Positions 28,019 to 37,290 of a DNA stretch of 64,000 nt are shown here, piece after piece. The notes under the pieces were generated by a model, which saw only the letters and a list, made by a program, of their open reading frames with translations, did not search any database and was not told where the DNA came from. The translations under genes were made by a program, and so were the position numbers. This stretch comes from Hoeflea prorocentri (GTDB lineage: Bacteria > Pseudomonadota > Alphaproteobacteria > Rhizobiales > Rhizobiaceae): NCBI RefSeq assembly GCF_027944115.1, contig NZ_JAPJZI010000001.1, forward strand, positions 3,844,001-3,908,000, given 5' to 3'. Every line of letters starts with the position of its first letter. Position 1 is the first letter of the stretch.

Positions 28019-28843
28019 TTAACTGATGTCATTCAAGGACCAGTCGTAAACGAAGCGACCGAGGCGCGCCGAATTGATATTTGCCTTGTGCTGCGGCTCG
28101 GCAAAGGCGCTCCAATGGCCCTTCAGCTGCCCCCTGCCGCCAAAGTCATCGGCGTACCAGGAGTAGATCTTGGAGGATGTAATCCGGCCCGATTTGACCG
28201 ACACGCCGCGTGAGTGATTGACATATTCACGGGCATTTTGCGCCAGCAGGCTGTTAAGGTTCGAGCCGGTAAAAGCGCGGACCGCGAGATTGGGACATGA
28301 ATAGGATGCGCAGTTCAGCCCGTAATGGGACATGGGATCTTCAAACAATCCCCGCACTATCCGGTGTTCGACATCGTCAAGCGAAAGCTCCTGGCCTTCA
28401 ACCGTCATGAGCTTCTTCGACCACGGGCCGGAGCCGAATAAACCGCCGCCGCCGAGCTTGATATCCTTGATCGATTTGACCGGGTAATAGTCGGCGACCA
28501 CATCCAGCGTGGCGGCGTTGTAGAGATTGATCCAATAGGCATGCGCCTCATCTGCCGAGAATGTCGTCGGACGCGCACTCTGCATGGCCACAAGATAGGC
28601 TTTGAGCTGGCCTTGCGCCGACGATTTCAGCCCGCGATAATCGAACCTGTTATATCCCTGTGCATCCGGTTTGACATAGGCCCTGAGCATTGCATCGAAG
28701 GCCGAATGATCAAAACCTGCACCGCCGCGCGGGCGTAATTTGGTGATCGGGCGCGCCGCCTGTGCGCTCTGGACACCGGTGGCATGTGCGACGGCAAGCG
28801 TTGTTCCTGCGATCAGAAAGGAGCGTCGGGATAAATCTGTCAT
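28019..28843 (-). CDS. DUF547 protein with Tat signal
   Basis: 274 aa. The N-terminus DLSRRSFLIAG plus a hydrophobic stretch ending near AQAARP is a twin-arginine signal. The mature part has the DUF547 pattern: AYWINLYNA, VEHRIVRGLF and HYGLNCASYSCPNL, the last with two cysteines. The family may have a papain-like fold, but its function is unknown. The ATG at 28843 has GAGGA about 8 nt upstream. It is first in a four-gene minus-strand series with TVP38, the oxidoreductase and the kinase. Confidence 0.83.
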   Translation of the reverse strand: MTDLSRRSFLIAGTTLAVAHATGVQSAQAARPITKLRPRGGAGFDHSAFDAMLRAYVKPDAQGYNRFDYRGLKSSAQGQLKAYLVAMQSARPTTFSADEAHAYWINLYNAATLDVVADYYPVKSIKDIKLGGGGLFGSGPWSKKLMTVEGQELSLDDVEHRIVRGLFEDPMSHYGLNCASYSCPNLAVRAFTGSNLNSLLAQNAREYVNHSRGVSVKSGRITSSKIYSWYADDFGGRGQLKGHWSAFAEPQHKANINSARLGRFVYDWSLNDIS

Positions 28844-29187
28844 GGGCATTCCTCAATTGTCTGGGTTGCGACAAGGCCGGGCAGTTGCATTGGCGGGAAA
28901 ATTGCGCGGCCATTCTTATGAGGCAAGAGCTTCGGCGGCGTTCTCACTGTCATGTGAAACAAGGTGATGGGCTGGCGGGCGGGCAAACGGCGCCAACAGA
29001 TGGGGCCGAAGCACCCGCGTAGGAGCAATGCGATTGACTTAAACGGGGCTTTCTGCGTATAAGCCGCGCACGTTCGGGTTCGATCGTCCGGCGCCTGTTT
29101 TTTGCGCCCTCGCCGCCCAGACAATAATCGCAACGCTACTGTTTTTGACAGTCCGAAGAAGGGCCGCACACCGCGGTGTTTAAATAA
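28844..29187. other. Intergenic region and leader upstream of rpmH
   Basis: About 340 nt between the DUF547 gene and rpmH, which point away from each other. It contains the probable rpmH promoter and about 120 nt of leader. A minus-strand open frame across this interval (28840-29397) covers rpmH in antisense and is not a gene. I see no other feature. Confidence 0.5.
29034..29063 (+). promoter_or_regulatory. Sigma-70-type promoter for rpmH-rnpA-yidC
   Basis: A -35 TTGACT (29034-29039) and -10 TATAAG (29058-29063) have an 18-bp spacer. They lie about 125 nt upstream of rpmH with no other gene between. The -35 matches the consensus closely and the -10 at four of six positions. Confidence 0.6.
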
Positions 29188-29325
29188 ATGACAAAGCGTA
29201 CCTTTCAACCGTCCAAAATCGTGCGCAAGCGCCGCCACGGCTTCCGCGCCCGCACCGCCACCAAGGGTGGCCGCAAGGTCCTCGCCGCTCGCCGCTCGCG
29301 TGGACGCAAGCGTCTGTCGGCCTGA
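29188..29325 (+). CDS. rpmH: 50S ribosomal protein L34
   Basis: 45 aa, highly basic, with the invariant KRTFQPS and KRRHGFRAR stretches and the ending [10 protein letters not shown]. It is a structural protein of the large ribosomal subunit. It starts the conserved rpmH-rnpA-yidC-engB order. Confidence 0.97.
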   Translation: MTKRTFQPSKIVRKRRHGFRARTATKGGRKVLAARRSRGRKRLSA

Positions 29326-29353
29326 GCCGACCGGGAAACTCCTAAGAGGGCTC

Positions 29354-29755
29354 ATGCCGTCGACCGGGCTATCGCCGAAAATCGGACGTCTTCGCAAAAG
29401 GTCCGAATTTCTGGCCGTTCGTAAAGGTGAACGGCGCAGGGGTCCCTATTTCATTGTCGAGGTCCTGGATCGTGAACGGCCGCAGGATGCGCCGCGCATC
29501 GGCTATACGGTGACCAAACGGCAAGGCAATGCAGTCGAACGCAACCGGATCCGGCGACGGCTCAAGGAAGCTGTAAGAACCGGCGCCGGATTTGATATGA
29601 AGCCCGGTCATGATTATGTGGTGGTAGCGCGACGTGATGCGTTGAAAGCGCCTTTCGGGGCTTTGTCGGACGCGCTGGCGACCCGCATCAGAAAGACTGC
29701 CGGCGGACAACGCGGTACCGGCCGCTTCCCTGCTCCGAACAACGGAACCGAGTGA
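29354..29755 (+). CDS. rnpA: Ribonuclease P protein component
   Basis: 133 aa basic protein that supports the RNase P ribozyme in tRNA 5' maturation. Landmarks are [13 protein letters not shown] at the N-terminus and the RNR motif in [17 protein letters not shown]. The ATG at 29354 has AAGAGG about 8 nt upstream and lies 28 nt after rpmH. Its TGA overlaps the yidC start (TGATG). Confidence 0.95.
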   Translation: MPSTGLSPKIGRLRKRSEFLAVRKGERRRGPYFIVEVLDRERPQDAPRIGYTVTKRQGNAVERNRIRRRLKEAVRTGAGFDMKPGHDYVVVARRDALKAPFGALSDALATRIRKTAGGQRGTGRFPAPNNGTE

Positions 29756-31599
29756 TGGAACAGAACAAAAATTATTTCATAGCCATTGGCCTTTCAGTGC
29801 TGATCCTGATCGCCTGGCAGTTTCTGTACGTCAATCCGAAAATCGAGCAGGAGCGGGCCGCGCAGGAAGCGTTGCAGCAGCAGCAGCTCGAACAGCAGAC
29901 ACCGCAGACCGGTCAATCGGCAACGTCCACGGCAACCGGTTCTTCCGAACTGCCGCAGCAGGGTGGATCGAGCGCAACCAGCCTGCCCGGCGCTGCATCC
30001 GGAGGCACCGGGGTCGCCTCAACCATCAGCCGTGAGGCATCGCTCGGCCAGTCCCAGCGCATCTCAATCGAAACACCGGCCCTGACAGGATCGATCAACC
30101 TTGCCGGTGCCCGCTTCGACGATCTCAAGCTGAAAAACTACCATGAGACGGTGGACCCGACGAGCCCGATCATCGAGCTTCTGTCGCCGGCGTCGATGGA
30201 GGAAGGCTACTTTGCCGAATTCGGCTATGCGGGCAACGATATCAGCGGTGCGGTTCCGGGTCCCGAGACAGTCTGGCAGGTTGACGGGACACCGACACTT
30301 ACCCCCTCGACACCGGTGGTGCTGACCTGGACAAATGACAAGGGCCTTGCCTTCCAGCGCACGATCAGCATCGACGAGAACTATATGTTCGAGATCATCG
30401 ACGCGGTGACCAACAGCTCAGACAGTGCGGTTTCGGTTTCGCCCTACGGACGCGTCACCCGCATGTACAAACCGCAGCTGACAGGCATCTATGTTCTGCA
30501 TGAGGGTTTGCTCGGCGTGATTGGCGAGGACGGCCTGCAGGAAATCGACTATGACGATGTCGAGGAAGACAAAACGATCAGCCCCGCCAAGACCAGCGAC
30601 GGCTGGATGGGCATCACCGACAAATACTGGGCAACCGCTCTCATCCCGGCACAGGGCCGACCGTTTCAGGCACGATTTTCCTATTTCGACGACGGCCGGC
30701 CGCGCTACCAGACGGACTATCTCAGCGATGCGGTGACCGTGCAGCCCGGACAGACCCAGACCAGCGAGAAGCACCTCTTTGCCGGCGCCAAGCTGGTCCC
30801 GATCATTCAGGACTATGAGGTCACTTACAGCATCGACCGGTTCGACCTGATGATCGACTGGGGCTGGTTCTACTTCATCACCAAGCCGATGTTCCATCTG
30901 CTTGATTACTTCTACAAGTTCTTCGGCAATTTCGGCATCGCGATCCTGGCGACCACCGTTCTCTTGAAGCTTTTCTTCTTCCCCCTGGCCAACAAATCCT
31001 ACAAATCCATGGCCAATATGAAGAAGGTCCAGCCGCAGATGGAGGAGATCAAGGCCAAGCATGGCGACGACCGCCAGGCGATGCAGAAGGCCATGATGGA
31101 ACTCTACAAGAAGGAGAAGATCAATCCGGTGGCGGGCTGCTGGCCTGTCCTGTTGCAGATTCCGGTCTTCTTCGCGCTCTACAAGGTGCTGTACGTCACC
31201 ATCGAAATGCGCCATGCGCCGTTCTTCGGCTGGATCCAGGACCTTTCCGCGCCCGATCCGACCACTATCTTCAACCTCTTCGGACTGTTGCCGTTCACGC
31301 CGCCGCTGTTCCTGATGATCGGCATATGGCCGCTGCTGATGGGCATTACCATGTTCCTGCAGATGCGCATGAACCCGACACCGCCCGATCCGACCCAGGC
31401 CATGATCTTCAACTGGATGCCGGTCATCTTTACCTTCATGCTGGCGACGTTCCCGGCCGGTCTGGTGATCTACTGGGCATGGAACAACTTCCTGTCGATC
31501 ATCCAGCAGGGCGTGATCATGAAACGCCAGGGCGTAAAAATCGAGCTGTGGGACAATCTGATCAACATGTTCAAGAAGAAGCCGAAAGCGGCTGAATAG
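29755..31599 (+). CDS. yidC: Membrane protein insertase YidC
   Basis: 614 aa inner-membrane insertase and chaperone. It has an N-terminal TM helix (ISVL-type, about residues 7-23), a Gln/Ser/Thr-rich linker, the large periplasmic beta domain, then the conserved core of five helices. Core landmarks are LLKLFFFPLANKSYKSMANMKKVQPQ with the conserved basic residues, NPVAGCWPVLLQIPVFFALYK and IFNWMPVIFTFMLATFPAGLVIYWAWNN. The start overlaps the rnpA stop by 1 nt. A strong stem-loop spans its stop codon. Confidence 0.97.
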   Translation: MEQNKNYFIAIGLSVLILIAWQFLYVNPKIEQERAAQEALQQQQLEQQTPQTGQSATSTATGSSELPQQGGSSATSLPGAASGGTGVASTISREASLGQSQRISIETPALTGSINLAGARFDDLKLKNYHETVDPTSPIIELLSPASMEEGYFAEFGYAGNDISGAVPGPETVWQVDGTPTLTPSTPVVLTWTNDKGLAFQRTISIDENYMFEIIDAVTNSSDSAVSVSPYGRVTRMYKPQLTGIYVLHEGLLGVIGEDGLQEIDYDDVEEDKTISPAKTSDGWMGITDKYWATALIPAQGRPFQARFSYFDDGRPRYQTDYLSDAVTVQPGQTQTSEKHLFAGAKLVPIIQDYEVTYSIDRFDLMIDWGWFYFITKPMFHLLDYFYKFFGNFGIAILATTVLLKLFFFPLANKSYKSMANMKKVQPQMEEIKAKHGDDRQAMQKAMMELYKKEKINPVAGCWPVLLQIPVFFALYKVLYVTIEMRHAPFFGWIQDLSAPDPTTIFNLFGLLPFTPPLFLMIGIWPLLMGITMFLQMRMNPTPPDPTQAMIFNWMPVIFTFMLATFPAGLVIYWAWNNFLSIIQQGVIMKRQGVKIELWDNLINMFKKKPKAAE

Positions 31600-31607
31600 C
31601 CGCTTTC
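31584..31607 (+). other. 10-bp stem-loop across the yidC stop codon
   Basis: GAAAGCGGCT (31584-31593) and AGCCGCTTTC (31598-31607) pair perfectly around a 4-nt loop. The yidC TAG sits inside. It is followed by CCTG rather than a T-run, so it is not a canonical terminator. It lies just before the engB ribosome-binding site and could modulate readthrough or RNA stability. Confidence 0.55.
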
Positions 31608-31617
31608 CTGAAGGCAG

Positions 31618-32277
31618 ATGAACGAAACGCCGCCCAACGCGCCCGATGCCGCGACACTGTTCGCACGGCCGTGGGTTTTCATACGCGGCGTGCCGGCAAT
31701 GAAATTCCTGCCGCCCGAGGGGCCGCCTGAGGTCGCCTTTGCCGGGCGTTCGAATGTCGGCAAATCCTCCCTGATCAATGCACTGGTGCGTCAGAAGGGT
31801 CTTGCGCGTACGTCCAACACGCCGGGGCGCACGCAGGAGCTGAACTATTTCGTGCCCGACGGTTTTTCCGGGCAAGCCGGCGACCTGCCTCCCCTCGCCC
31901 TTGTCGACATGCCGGGTTACGGCTTTGCCAAAGCGCCAAAGGCACAGGTCAAGAAGTGGACCGAACTCGTCTTTGACTACCTGCGCGGCCGTTCGACGCT
32001 CAAACGCGTTTATGTGCTGATTGACGCCCGTCACGGCCTGAAGGCCAATGATGAGGATGTCCTGAAACTGCTGGATACAGCCGCCGTGTCCTACCAGATC
32101 GTTTTGACCAAGATCGACAAGATCAAGACCGCCGGCATCGACCGGCTGTTGCGCGAAACGGATGAGCGGATCAGAAAGCGGCCGGCTGCTTTTCCGCACA
32201 TCGTTGCCACATCTTCGGAAAAATCGATCGGTATGGATGAACTGCGGCAAGCGATCATGGACGCCACTCAGAGTTAG
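31618..32277 (+). CDS. engB: Ribosome-biogenesis GTP-binding protein EngB (YsxC/YihA)
   Basis: 219 aa TRAFAC-class GTPase involved in 50S subunit assembly. G1 is [10 protein letters not shown]3 is VDMPGYG and G4 is TKIDKIK. The start ATG has GAAGGCAG directly upstream. It is 18 nt after yidC. Confidence 0.95.
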   Translation: MNETPPNAPDAATLFARPWVFIRGVPAMKFLPPEGPPEVAFAGRSNVGKSSLINALVRQKGLARTSNTPGRTQELNYFVPDGFSGQAGDLPPLALVDMPGYGFAKAPKAQVKKWTELVFDYLRGRSTLKRVYVLIDARHGLKANDEDVLKLLDTAAVSYQIVLTKIDKIKTAGIDRLLRETDERIRKRPAAFPHIVATSSEKSIGMDELRQAIMDATQS

Positions 32278-32339
32278 CCGTTCATTTTCAAATATGTGTG
32301 CTATTGTCGGCGCACAAATGTCAGGAGAAGTGCGGTCTA

Positions 32340-33083
32340 ATGGGCGACAAGCATGAACCCCAACAGGTGGCAATGGCGTGGGCGGTGCACGCTTTTACCG
32401 CATCTGGCATCGTGCTTGGTTTTCTCGCGCTTGTCGCCATCCTGGACAACGATAAAACCGCGGTTTTCATGTGGCTTGGCCTGGCGCTGTTCGTCGACGG
32501 GATCGACGGAACACTGGCGCGCAAGGTGAAAGTGCGTGAGGTCACCCCTCAACTCGACGGCACCACACTCGACAATGTCATAGACTATTTCACCTATGTG
32601 GCCGTTCCGGCAATGATGGTTTACTGGTTCGGGCTTGTGCCCCAAGGCTGGGAAACGGTGACCGCGGCGACCATCATGGCCGTGTCGTGTTATACGTTCG
32701 CCAATACCGGCATGAAGACATCGGACTATTACTTCTCCGGATTTCCGGCGCTGTGGAATGTCGTCGTTCTCTATTTCCACATCCTGCAGACAAGCCCCTG
32801 GACCAATCTGATCGTCATTGCGATCTGCGCCATACTGACTTTCGTGCCACTCAAATATGTGCACCCGTTCCGCGTCGCGGACTGGCGCGGGGTGACAATA
32901 CCCATGACGGTGCTTTGGGCCGCAACCACCTTGAGACTGGTTCTCATTCCACCTGATGTCACGACGGAGCAGAAGGCCTCGTCCATATTCTTCTGGCTAT
33001 GGGTGCTCTCGACCCTCTACTTCATCGGGCTGTCGCTCTGGCGGTCCTTCCGGCCCGAGCCTGAAGACGATCAGGCGGCCTGA
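32340..33083 (+). CDS. pcs: Phosphatidylcholine synthase
   Basis: 247 aa inner-membrane CDP-alcohol phosphotransferase that condenses choline with CDP-diacylglycerol. The catalytic motif begins with DGTLAR and ends with LDGTTLDNVID (about residues 58-85), and about eight hydrophobic helices follow. ATG 32340 has AGGAGAAG about 10 nt upstream. The enzyme is characteristic of rhizobia, Brucella and some other host-associated bacteria. The 3' end overlaps the convergent msrB by 13 nt. Confidence 0.92.
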   Translation: MGDKHEPQQVAMAWAVHAFTASGIVLGFLALVAILDNDKTAVFMWLGLALFVDGIDGTLARKVKVREVTPQLDGTTLDNVIDYFTYVAVPAMMVYWFGLVPQGWETVTAATIMAVSCYTFANTGMKTSDYYFSGFPALWNVVVLYFHILQTSPWTNLIVIAICAILTFVPLKYVHPFRVADWRGVTIPMTVLWAATTLRLVLIPPDVTTEQKASSIFFWLWVLSTLYFIGLSLWRSFRPEPEDDQAA

Positions 33084-33568
33084 GCCTCAAACGTCAAAGC
33101 CAGACCGTTTATGCAATGTCGCATGCCCGTGGGCGGCGGTCCGTCATTGAAGATATGGCCGAGATGGCCGCCGCATCGGCTGCAATGAACCTCGGTGCGC
33201 GGCAGGACCAGCTTGAAATCACGTTTCGTCCCGACTGCGTCGGTCAAAGCCTCGTAGAAACTCGGCCATCCGGTGCCGCTGTCATATTTCGTTTCGGATG
33301 CATAGAGCGGCTGCGCGCATCCGGCGCAATTGTAGGTCCCTTCCCGCTTTTCATAGAGAAGCTCGCTTGTATAGGGGCGTTCCGTCGCCTCCTCGCGAAG
33401 AACGGCAAACTGGTTGGGGCTGAGACGCTCACGCCACTCGGCCTCGCTGTAGGTGATTTCAAACGTGCCTTCACTGGCCTCCGCAGGCACGTTAGAGGGC
33501 CTGAAGGCGTAAAGGCCGCCAAACGCGGCGACAGCAGCCCCGGAAAGCAGAAATGCACGGCGATTCAT
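33071..33568 (-). CDS. msrB: Exported peptide-methionine (R)-S-oxide reductase
   Basis: 165 aa. Repairs methionine-R-sulfoxide in proteins. Two zinc CxxC pairs (CAGC, CSRCGGH) and the catalytic RHCINGLAL cysteine are present, as is GTGWPSFYEAL. The N-terminus NRRAFLLSGAAVAAFGG is a twin-arginine-like signal, placing the enzyme in the periplasm. ATG 33568 has AAGGAG 7 nt upstream. No msrA or msrPQ is adjacent. Confidence 0.93.
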   Translation of the reverse strand: MNRRAFLLSGAAVAAFGGLYAFRPSNVPAEASEGTFEITYSEAEWRERLSPNQFAVLREEATERPYTSELLYEKREGTYNCAGCAQPLYASETKYDSGTGWPSFYEALTDAVGTKRDFKLVLPRTEVHCSRCGGHLGHIFNDGPPPTGMRHCINGLALTFEAQAA

Positions 33569-33631
33569 GAGCAACTCCTTCTTTGCCTTTAATATAGTCA
33601 CTCTGTTGCTGACATAGGCATGAACTTTTCG

Positions 33632-33680
33632 CGAGCAACTCCTATCAAGCAATGATTTTAGAGCCAGTCAGAGTTGCTCG
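33632..33680. repeat. Inverted repeat upstream of the amidase gene
   Basis: CGAGCAACTC (33632-33641) and GAGTTGCTCG (33671-33680) are a perfect 10-bp inverted repeat with a 29-nt spacer. The same GAGCAACTC core recurs at 33569-33577, over the msrB ribosome-binding site. It lies in an A/T-richer gap between msrB and the downstream amidase gene. Confidence 0.5.
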
Positions 33681-33783
33681 GCGCGCATGCGGCCGGATAT
33701 CGATAGGTCAGAGATATTTTTGCCATGACAGGCGGATTAAGTTCGTGCCGCTAGTAGGATAACATCACTTTGGAACAAAGATA

Positions 33784-34599
33784 TTGACAAAAACTGCTCG
33801 CATCTGCGCTGCGCAAACCCCGGAATTTATCGAGGATGTGCCGTCTGCGACAGCTTATCTAAAAGATCTTTCCGAAGCTGCCATCGGACAGGGTGCGTCT
33901 CTTCTCGTTTTTCCAGAAGGGTTTTTACAGGGTTACATTGTCGAAGAACGGCGCGCCAGGGATATTGCATTCAATGTCGCTTCGTCTGACTTTGAGAAAA
34001 CCCTGCAGAGTTTTCCCAAAACAGAACTAACGATCGTTGTCGGTATCATCGAAGTAGAAGACGGCAATTTATTCAACACAGCAATCATTGTCAGACAGAG
34101 GGCTCTTGTTGGCCAATACCGGAAGATGCACCTTTTGAAGTCCGAGAGAGCCTTCACACCGGGCACCAGGTGCCCCGTATTCGATGTGGGCGAGTTCAAA
34201 TTCGGCGTAAATATTTGCTACGACGCCAACTTTCCCGACCCTTCCAAAGAGGCGTCCAGGGCAGGCGCTTCTCTGATTGCGTGCTGTGCAAACAACATGC
34301 TCCGACGCAAAACGGCTGAAGAATATAAAGAGCGACACAACGCCATACGTGGCGAGCGTTGTCGCGAAGCGGGTCTTTGGATGATTTCGTCCGATGTGAC
34401 CGGTGAGCGTGAAGGTAAGGTCTCCTGGGGACCAACCTCCGTTATTGCGCCTGACGGAACGGTGATGAAACAACTACCGCTGGGAGAACGGGGCTTGCTG
34501 GGTTTTGACCTTCCGCTTGGCACAGTCGGTGTAGAAACAAAACTCAAGGCTGACGAAACAGGCAAAACAGCAATTGCCCTCGGCAGTCTTCGCCGATAG
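33784..34599 (+). CDS. Carbon-nitrogen hydrolase (nitrilase superfamily)
   Basis: 271 aa. The Glu-Lys-Cys triad can be read: E in LVFPEGFLQG, K in YRKMHLLKSE and C in NICYDANFP. The specific substrate (an amide, carbamoyl compound or nitrile) is unknown. The best start is a TTG at 33784 with no clear ribosome-binding site; no in-frame ATG lies close by. Codon use is more A/T-rich than its neighbours, suggesting a different origin. It lies 27 nt before argB on the same strand. Confidence 0.8.
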   Translation: MTKTARICAAQTPEFIEDVPSATAYLKDLSEAAIGQGASLLVFPEGFLQGYIVEERRARDIAFNVASSDFEKTLQSFPKTELTIVVGIIEVEDGNLFNTAIIVRQRALVGQYRKMHLLKSERAFTPGTRCPVFDVGEFKFGVNICYDANFPDPSKEASRAGASLIACCANNMLRRKTAEEYKERHNAIRGERCREAGLWMISSDVTGEREGKVSWGPTSVIAPDGTVMKQLPLGERGLLGFDLPLGTVGVETKLKADETGKTAIALGSLRR

Positions 34600-34626
34600 A
34601 ACTCTCGCAATTTTCAAGGAACAATC

Positions 34627-35532
34627 ATGGCCGACCAGCAACACGATCACAGCGAAGACAGCCAGAAGCAGGCGAAACTGCTCTCCCAGGCACTGCCCTT
34701 CATGCAGCGCTACGAGGACTGCACGATCGTCGTCAAATATGGCGGCAACGCCATGGGCGATGCAGAGCTTGGCCAGGCATTCGCGCGTGACGTGGCACTG
34801 CTCAAACAATCCGGGGTGAACCCGATCGTGGTGCATGGCGGCGGGCCGCAAATCGGCCGCATGCTCTCCGAAATGGGCATTGAATCGAAATTCGAGGGTG
34901 GTCTCAGGGTTACCGACGAACGGACGGTGGAGATAGTCGAGATGGTGCTCGCAGGCTCCATCAACAAGGACATCGTGGCGATGATCAATGCCGAGGGCGA
35001 ATGGGCGATCGGCCTGTGCGGCAAGGACGGCAATATGGTGTTTGCCGAAAAGGCGCACAAAACGTTTGTCGATCCCGATTCCAATATCGAGCGGATTCTG
35101 GATCTCGGCTTTGTCGGTGATATTGTCGAGGTTGACCGCACGCTTCTCGACCTCTTGGCGAAATCGGAGATGATACCGGTGATCGCGCCGGTCGCGCCGG
35201 GGCGCGACGGTCACACCTACAATATCAACGCCGATACTTTTGCCGGGGCGATTGCCGGAGCGCTGAACGCCACCCGCCTTTTGTTCCTCACGGATGTCCC
35301 CGGTGTGCTCGATGCCGACGGCAATCTGATCAAACAACTGACGGTGGATGAAGCCAAGGCGCTGATTGCCGATGGCACGGTATCAGGCGGCATGATCCCG
35401 AAAGTCGAGACATGTATTCATGCGATCGAGGCCGGTGTCGAAGGGGTTGTCATCCTCAATGGCAAGACAGCCCACGCTGTCCTGCTGGAGCTTTATACCA
35501 AGCACGGTGCGGGAACGCTCATCGTGCGCTGA
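34627..35532 (+). CDS. argB: Acetylglutamate kinase
   Basis: 301 aa. Phosphorylates N-acetylglutamate in arginine synthesis. It has [10 protein letters not shown] at the N-terminus, [11 protein letters not shown], and the C-terminal [10 protein letters not shown] and HGAGTLIV. An AAGGA lies about 7 nt before the ATG. The N-terminal helix with basic residues resembles arginine-sensitive family members, but feedback control cannot be concluded. Confidence 0.96.
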   Translation: MADQQHDHSEDSQKQAKLLSQALPFMQRYEDCTIVVKYGGNAMGDAELGQAFARDVALLKQSGVNPIVVHGGGPQIGRMLSEMGIESKFEGGLRVTDERTVEIVEMVLAGSINKDIVAMINAEGEWAIGLCGKDGNMVFAEKAHKTFVDPDSNIERILDLGFVGDIVEVDRTLLDLLAKSEMIPVIAPVAPGRDGHTYNINADTFAGAIAGALNATRLLFLTDVPGVLDADGNLIKQLTVDEAKALIADGTVSGGMIPKVETCIHAIEAGVEGVVILNGKTAHAVLLELYTKHGAGTLIVR

Positions 35533-35556
35533 CAATCAACAATGCCAGCGGTCGCT

Positions 35557-36462
35557 TCAGGTCAGCAGGACAAGGAGAATGACGCCGCCAACGATCAAAA
35601 GGGTTCCGACGATCTCGAGGCGGGTGACCTTTTCGCGGAAGATGAAGACAGTCGACAAGAAGGTGAAAATGATCTCCACCTGCGCCAGGACCTTCACATA
35701 GGCCGCTTGCTGAAGCGTCATGGCCATGAACCAGCCAAAGGACGCCGTCGCACCGGCCAGACCGACGACTAGCGCCGGTTTCCAGGCTGCCACGATCCGG
35801 CCGATCTCGGCACGGTCGCGCAGCAGCATCCAGATCAGCATGACCACCGTTTGCAGGACAATGACAAAGGCCAATGTGACGGCGGCCTGCATCATGAAAT
35901 TCGGTCCGCCGAGCGACAGCGACGCTGCGCGATAGGCAACCGCCGCAATGCCGAAACCGACTCCAGAGGCAAGACCGATAAGCGCCGTGCGGCTGAATAC
36001 AGATGTAATCAGGCTTTTCCAGCTCACCGTGCCGTGGGCAACGGAAATCAGCATGACCCCGATGACCGATACCGCGATGGCAAACAGACTGCCGATACTG
36101 ACTGTTTCGCCAAGGAACAACAAACCGAACAGCGCCGCCTGCGCCGGTTCCGTGCGCGAATAAGCAGTGCCGACGGTGAAATTGCGGAACGAGAAGAGAT
36201 GGACCAGCAACTGTGTGCCTGCGATCTGGGCAAAGGCGCCAATAACGGCCCAGAAGAAAAAACTGCCATTGAAAGCCGGCAGCGACATGCCGAAGCCGAA
36301 ATGCAGAATGGCGACAAAAAGCAAGGCAAACGGAAAGCCGAAGCCGAAACGCACGAATGTCGCGCCGGTCGTGCCCATGACACCCTTGAGGTGCTTTTGC
36401 ATGGCAGACCGGATGTTCTGGAGAAAGGCCGCAGCAATGGTGATGGGAATCCACAATTCCAT
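35557..36462 (-). CDS. EamA/DMT family transporter
   Basis: 301 aa with about ten hydrophobic helices in two EamA repeats. The second begins near TALIGLASGVGFGIAAVAYR. It is convergent with argB and divergent from the HAD gene. The transported metabolite is unknown. Confidence 0.82.
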   Translation of the reverse strand: MELWIPITIAAAFLQNIRSAMQKHLKGVMGTTGATFVRFGFGFPFALLFVAILHFGFGMSLPAFNGSFFFWAVIGAFAQIAGTQLLVHLFSFRNFTVGTAYSRTEPAQAALFGLLFLGETVSIGSLFAIAVSVIGVMLISVAHGTVSWKSLITSVFSRTALIGLASGVGFGIAAVAYRAASLSLGGPNFMMQAAVTLAFVIVLQTVVMLIWMLLRDRAEIGRIVAAWKPALVVGLAGATASFGWFMAMTLQQAAYVKVLAQVEIIFTFLSTVFIFREKVTRLEIVGTLLIVGGVILLVLLT

Positions 36463-36542
36463 GCGCCGGCTTTATCACGGCCTTTTTTAAAGGCCAACGG
36501 GTTTGCGGATGCACGATGACGGCATCTGTGTCATAAGGCGGC

Positions 36543-37250
36543 ATGCTCAATAACATGCCAAACACTCTCGACTTCGACGACATCACCTCATGGGTCTTCG
36601 ACCTCGACAACACGCTCTATCCGCGTCACACGGATCTCTTCTCGCAGATTGACAAGAAGATGACGGCCTATGTGCAGAACCTTCTCAGCCTGCCGCGGGA
36701 TGAGGCGCGCAAGGTCCAGAAAGACTACTATCGCGACTACGGCACGACACTGAACGGCCTGATGAAAATTCACGGCATTGATCCGAACGATTTTCTGGAG
36801 AAGGTGCATGACATCGACTATTCGTGGATCAAGCCCCACCCGGAGCTCGGCGAGGCGATTCGCACCCTTCCGGGCCGCAAGTTCATCTTCACCAATGGCG
36901 ATGTCGGCCATGCGGAGCGTACGGCGACGGCACTCGGGATTCTCGACCATTTTGATGAGATATTCGACATCCTCGCCGCTGACCTGACGCCCAAGCCTGC
37001 GGCGGAAACCTATGACCGGTTTCTTTCGCTACACAGCATTGACGGGGCCAGTGCAGCGATGTTCGAGGACCTGCCGCGCAATCTGACCGTCCCGAAGTCG
37101 CTGGGTATGCGCACCGTTCTCATCGTGCCGCACAATATGGATGAAGCGCTTGGTGAAGTATGGGAAGAGGAAGGCAAAGACGGCGATCATATCGACTATG
37201 TCACCGATGACCTGGCCGGCTTCCTACAGACCTATCTCGACGCCAGGTAA
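36543..37250 (+). CDS. HAD-superfamily pyrimidine 5'-nucleotidase
   Basis: 235 aa. HAD motifs are FDLDNTLYP (I), FTNGD (II), a lysine in DLTPKPAAE (III) and MFEDLPRN (IV). A helical cap of the SDT1/pyrimidine-5'-nucleotidase type follows motif I. It probably dephosphorylates nucleoside monophosphates. AAGGCGGC precedes the ATG. Confidence 0.85.
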   Translation: MLNNMPNTLDFDDITSWVFDLDNTLYPRHTDLFSQIDKKMTAYVQNLLSLPRDEARKVQKDYYRDYGTTLNGLMKIHGIDPNDFLEKVHDIDYSWIKPHPELGEAIRTLPGRKFIFTNGDVGHAERTATALGILDHFDEIFDILAADLTPKPAAETYDRFLSLHSIDGASAAMFEDLPRNLTVPKSLGMRTVLIVPHNMDEALGEVWEEEGKDGDHIDYVTDDLAGFLQTYLDAR

Positions 37251-37290
37251 GATTACGGACCGGTCATGCCGGCCCGCAATCGCTTTGACC

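Noticed and set aside
28840-29397. 185-codon minus-strand frame across rpmH
   Set aside because: It is antisense to L34 and RnpA. The conserved order rpmH-rnpA-yidC decides the strand.
30418-32373. 651-codon open frame on the minus strand opposite yidC and engB
   Set aside because: It is antisense to two certain genes, is His/Arg/Asp-rich as GC-rich shadows are, and has no domain signature.
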